This document shows, in pieces, positions 63,706 through 64,000 of a stretch of DNA of 64,000 nucleotides; position 1 is the stretch's first letter; every line of letters starts with the position of its first letter. Source of the stretch: Bacteroidota bacterium. Its GTDB lineage: Bacteria; Bacteroidota; Ignavibacteria; Kryptoniales; JAKASW01. The position numbers were made by a program, and so were the translations under genes. Location: the NCBI GenBank assembly GCA_023480735.1, contig JAMCXB010000027.1:62001-126000 (forward strand), in the 5' to 3' direction. A model generated the notes under the pieces. The model searched no databases. It saw nothing but the letters and a program-made list of their open reading frames with translations, and was not told the DNA's origin.

Positions 63706-64000
63706 ATGTTCGAACCACAGAAGCAAAAGGCCGCCGATTTGAGAACAAGGATCGACAATCTTCGGAGGTTTCTTTGACGTTGACGGGAAAAAGGAAGCAA
63801 TAGAAAAGCTTCACCAAAAGACCCTGGCACCGGAATTTTGGGACGATAACCGGGCTGCCCAGCAAGTAATGGGGGAATTAAACGACATTAAGATTTGGGT
63901 GGATGAATGGGAAGAAGCAGCCAAGAATACGGAAGACGCGAGCGCATTCATTGAGCTAGCTGAAGAGTCGGGCAATGACTCCCATACCGGCGATGTGGAT
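63706..64000 (+). CDS. prfB: Peptide chain release factor 2, N-terminal part
   Basis: Release factor RF2, which reads UGA and UAA stops. Frame 0 runs from ATG 63706 for 23 codons to an in-frame TGA (63775-63777). Reading then continues in the +1 frame from 63776, giving DVDGKKEAIEKLHQ and the RF2-typical PEFWDD, and runs off the right edge. The coding parts are 63706-63774 and 63776-64000. This is the classic autoregulated frameshift and not a broken gene. AAAAAGG at 63692-63698 is the ribosome site. Confidence 0.96.
63764..63778 (+). promoter_or_regulatory. Programmed +1 frameshift site of prfB
   Basis: GGAGG (63764-63768), a three-base spacer, then CTT TGA C. The layout matches the known RF2 frameshift signal: an internal Shine-Dalgarno sequence three bases before the slippery CTT and a UGA stop that RF2 itself reads, so low RF2 favours frameshifting. 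Confidence 0.95.

Noticed and set aside
63706-63777. prfB as a frameshifted pseudogene or an isolated short frame
   Set aside because: The stop lies in the exact RF2 frameshift signal, and the +1 frame continues with RF2 sequence.
1-64000. tRNA, rRNA or CRISPR array
   Set aside because: No cloverleaf-like intergenic segment, rRNA core sequence or regularly spaced repeat was seen by eye; small RNAs cannot be excluded without a covariance search.

Overview
The window looks like a chromosomal segment of a free-living Gram-negative bacterium of the Bacteroidota/Chlorobiota/Ignavibacteria type. This placement is inference from gene content: LptF/LptG, PorT-like outer-membrane barrels, a DUF4834-like small protein, a Rieske/cytochrome b pair, tryptophanase and a class I FBPase. 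No rRNA, tRNA, CRISPR array or phage was seen. Genes are tightly packed, and many start/stop pairs overlap (TGATG, ATGA, TTGA).

Layout. 1-5681, minus strand: lutABC (lactate oxidation) followed by a fused dehydrogenase and an outer-membrane barrel that runs off the left edge. 6102-10777: dnaK and clpB. 10983-24303: a long plus-strand run with hisB-proC-hisH-hisA-hisF-hisI-purE, a PfkB kinase, an RmlD-like reductase, serS, two ABC exporter halves with a 2-hydroxyacid dehydrogenase between them, and fbp. 24529-26220: ggt. 26221-26869: a gene-free gap holding two nested transposon-derived elements. 26870-29358, minus strand: lptG and lptF. 29560-43536: a sodium/solute symporter, an M1 peptidase fused to a C-terminal barrel, acyl-CoA synthetase, argD, a small membrane protein, tnaA, a Yip1-like protein, nanE, a DapB-like dehydrogenase and a CaCA-type exchanger. 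43541-46207: a lipid kinase, then Rieske, cytochrome b and a small membrane protein. 46422-51922: folB, folK, a deoxynucleoside kinase, a GT9 transferase, a ClC transporter and an RNA methyltransferase. 52123-63474: an outer-membrane barrel, glf and a 9-kb gene for a 3,011-residue glycosyltransferase/methyltransferase. 63706-64000: the start of prfB with its programmed frameshift.

Most notable. (1) The 3,011-residue protein carries methyltransferase, GT4, TPR, two more methyltransferases, TPR, GT2, GT4 and GT2 modules on one chain, directly behind glf. It looks like a single-chain enzyme for building a possibly galactofuranose-containing glycan. (2) A 112-124 bp element occurs three times, each copy with GTAA ends and its own perfect 8-9 bp target duplication. 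It is IS66-like and non-autonomous. One copy has inserted into the terminal repeat of a second, unrelated element that has its own 9-bp duplication. (3) The quinol-oxidising pair is altered at two sites that are usually invariant: Rieske box 1 reads CTDLGC instead of CTHxGC, and cytochrome b has PMWY instead of PEWY. (4) An M1 aminopeptidase is fused to what looks like an Omp85-type barrel.
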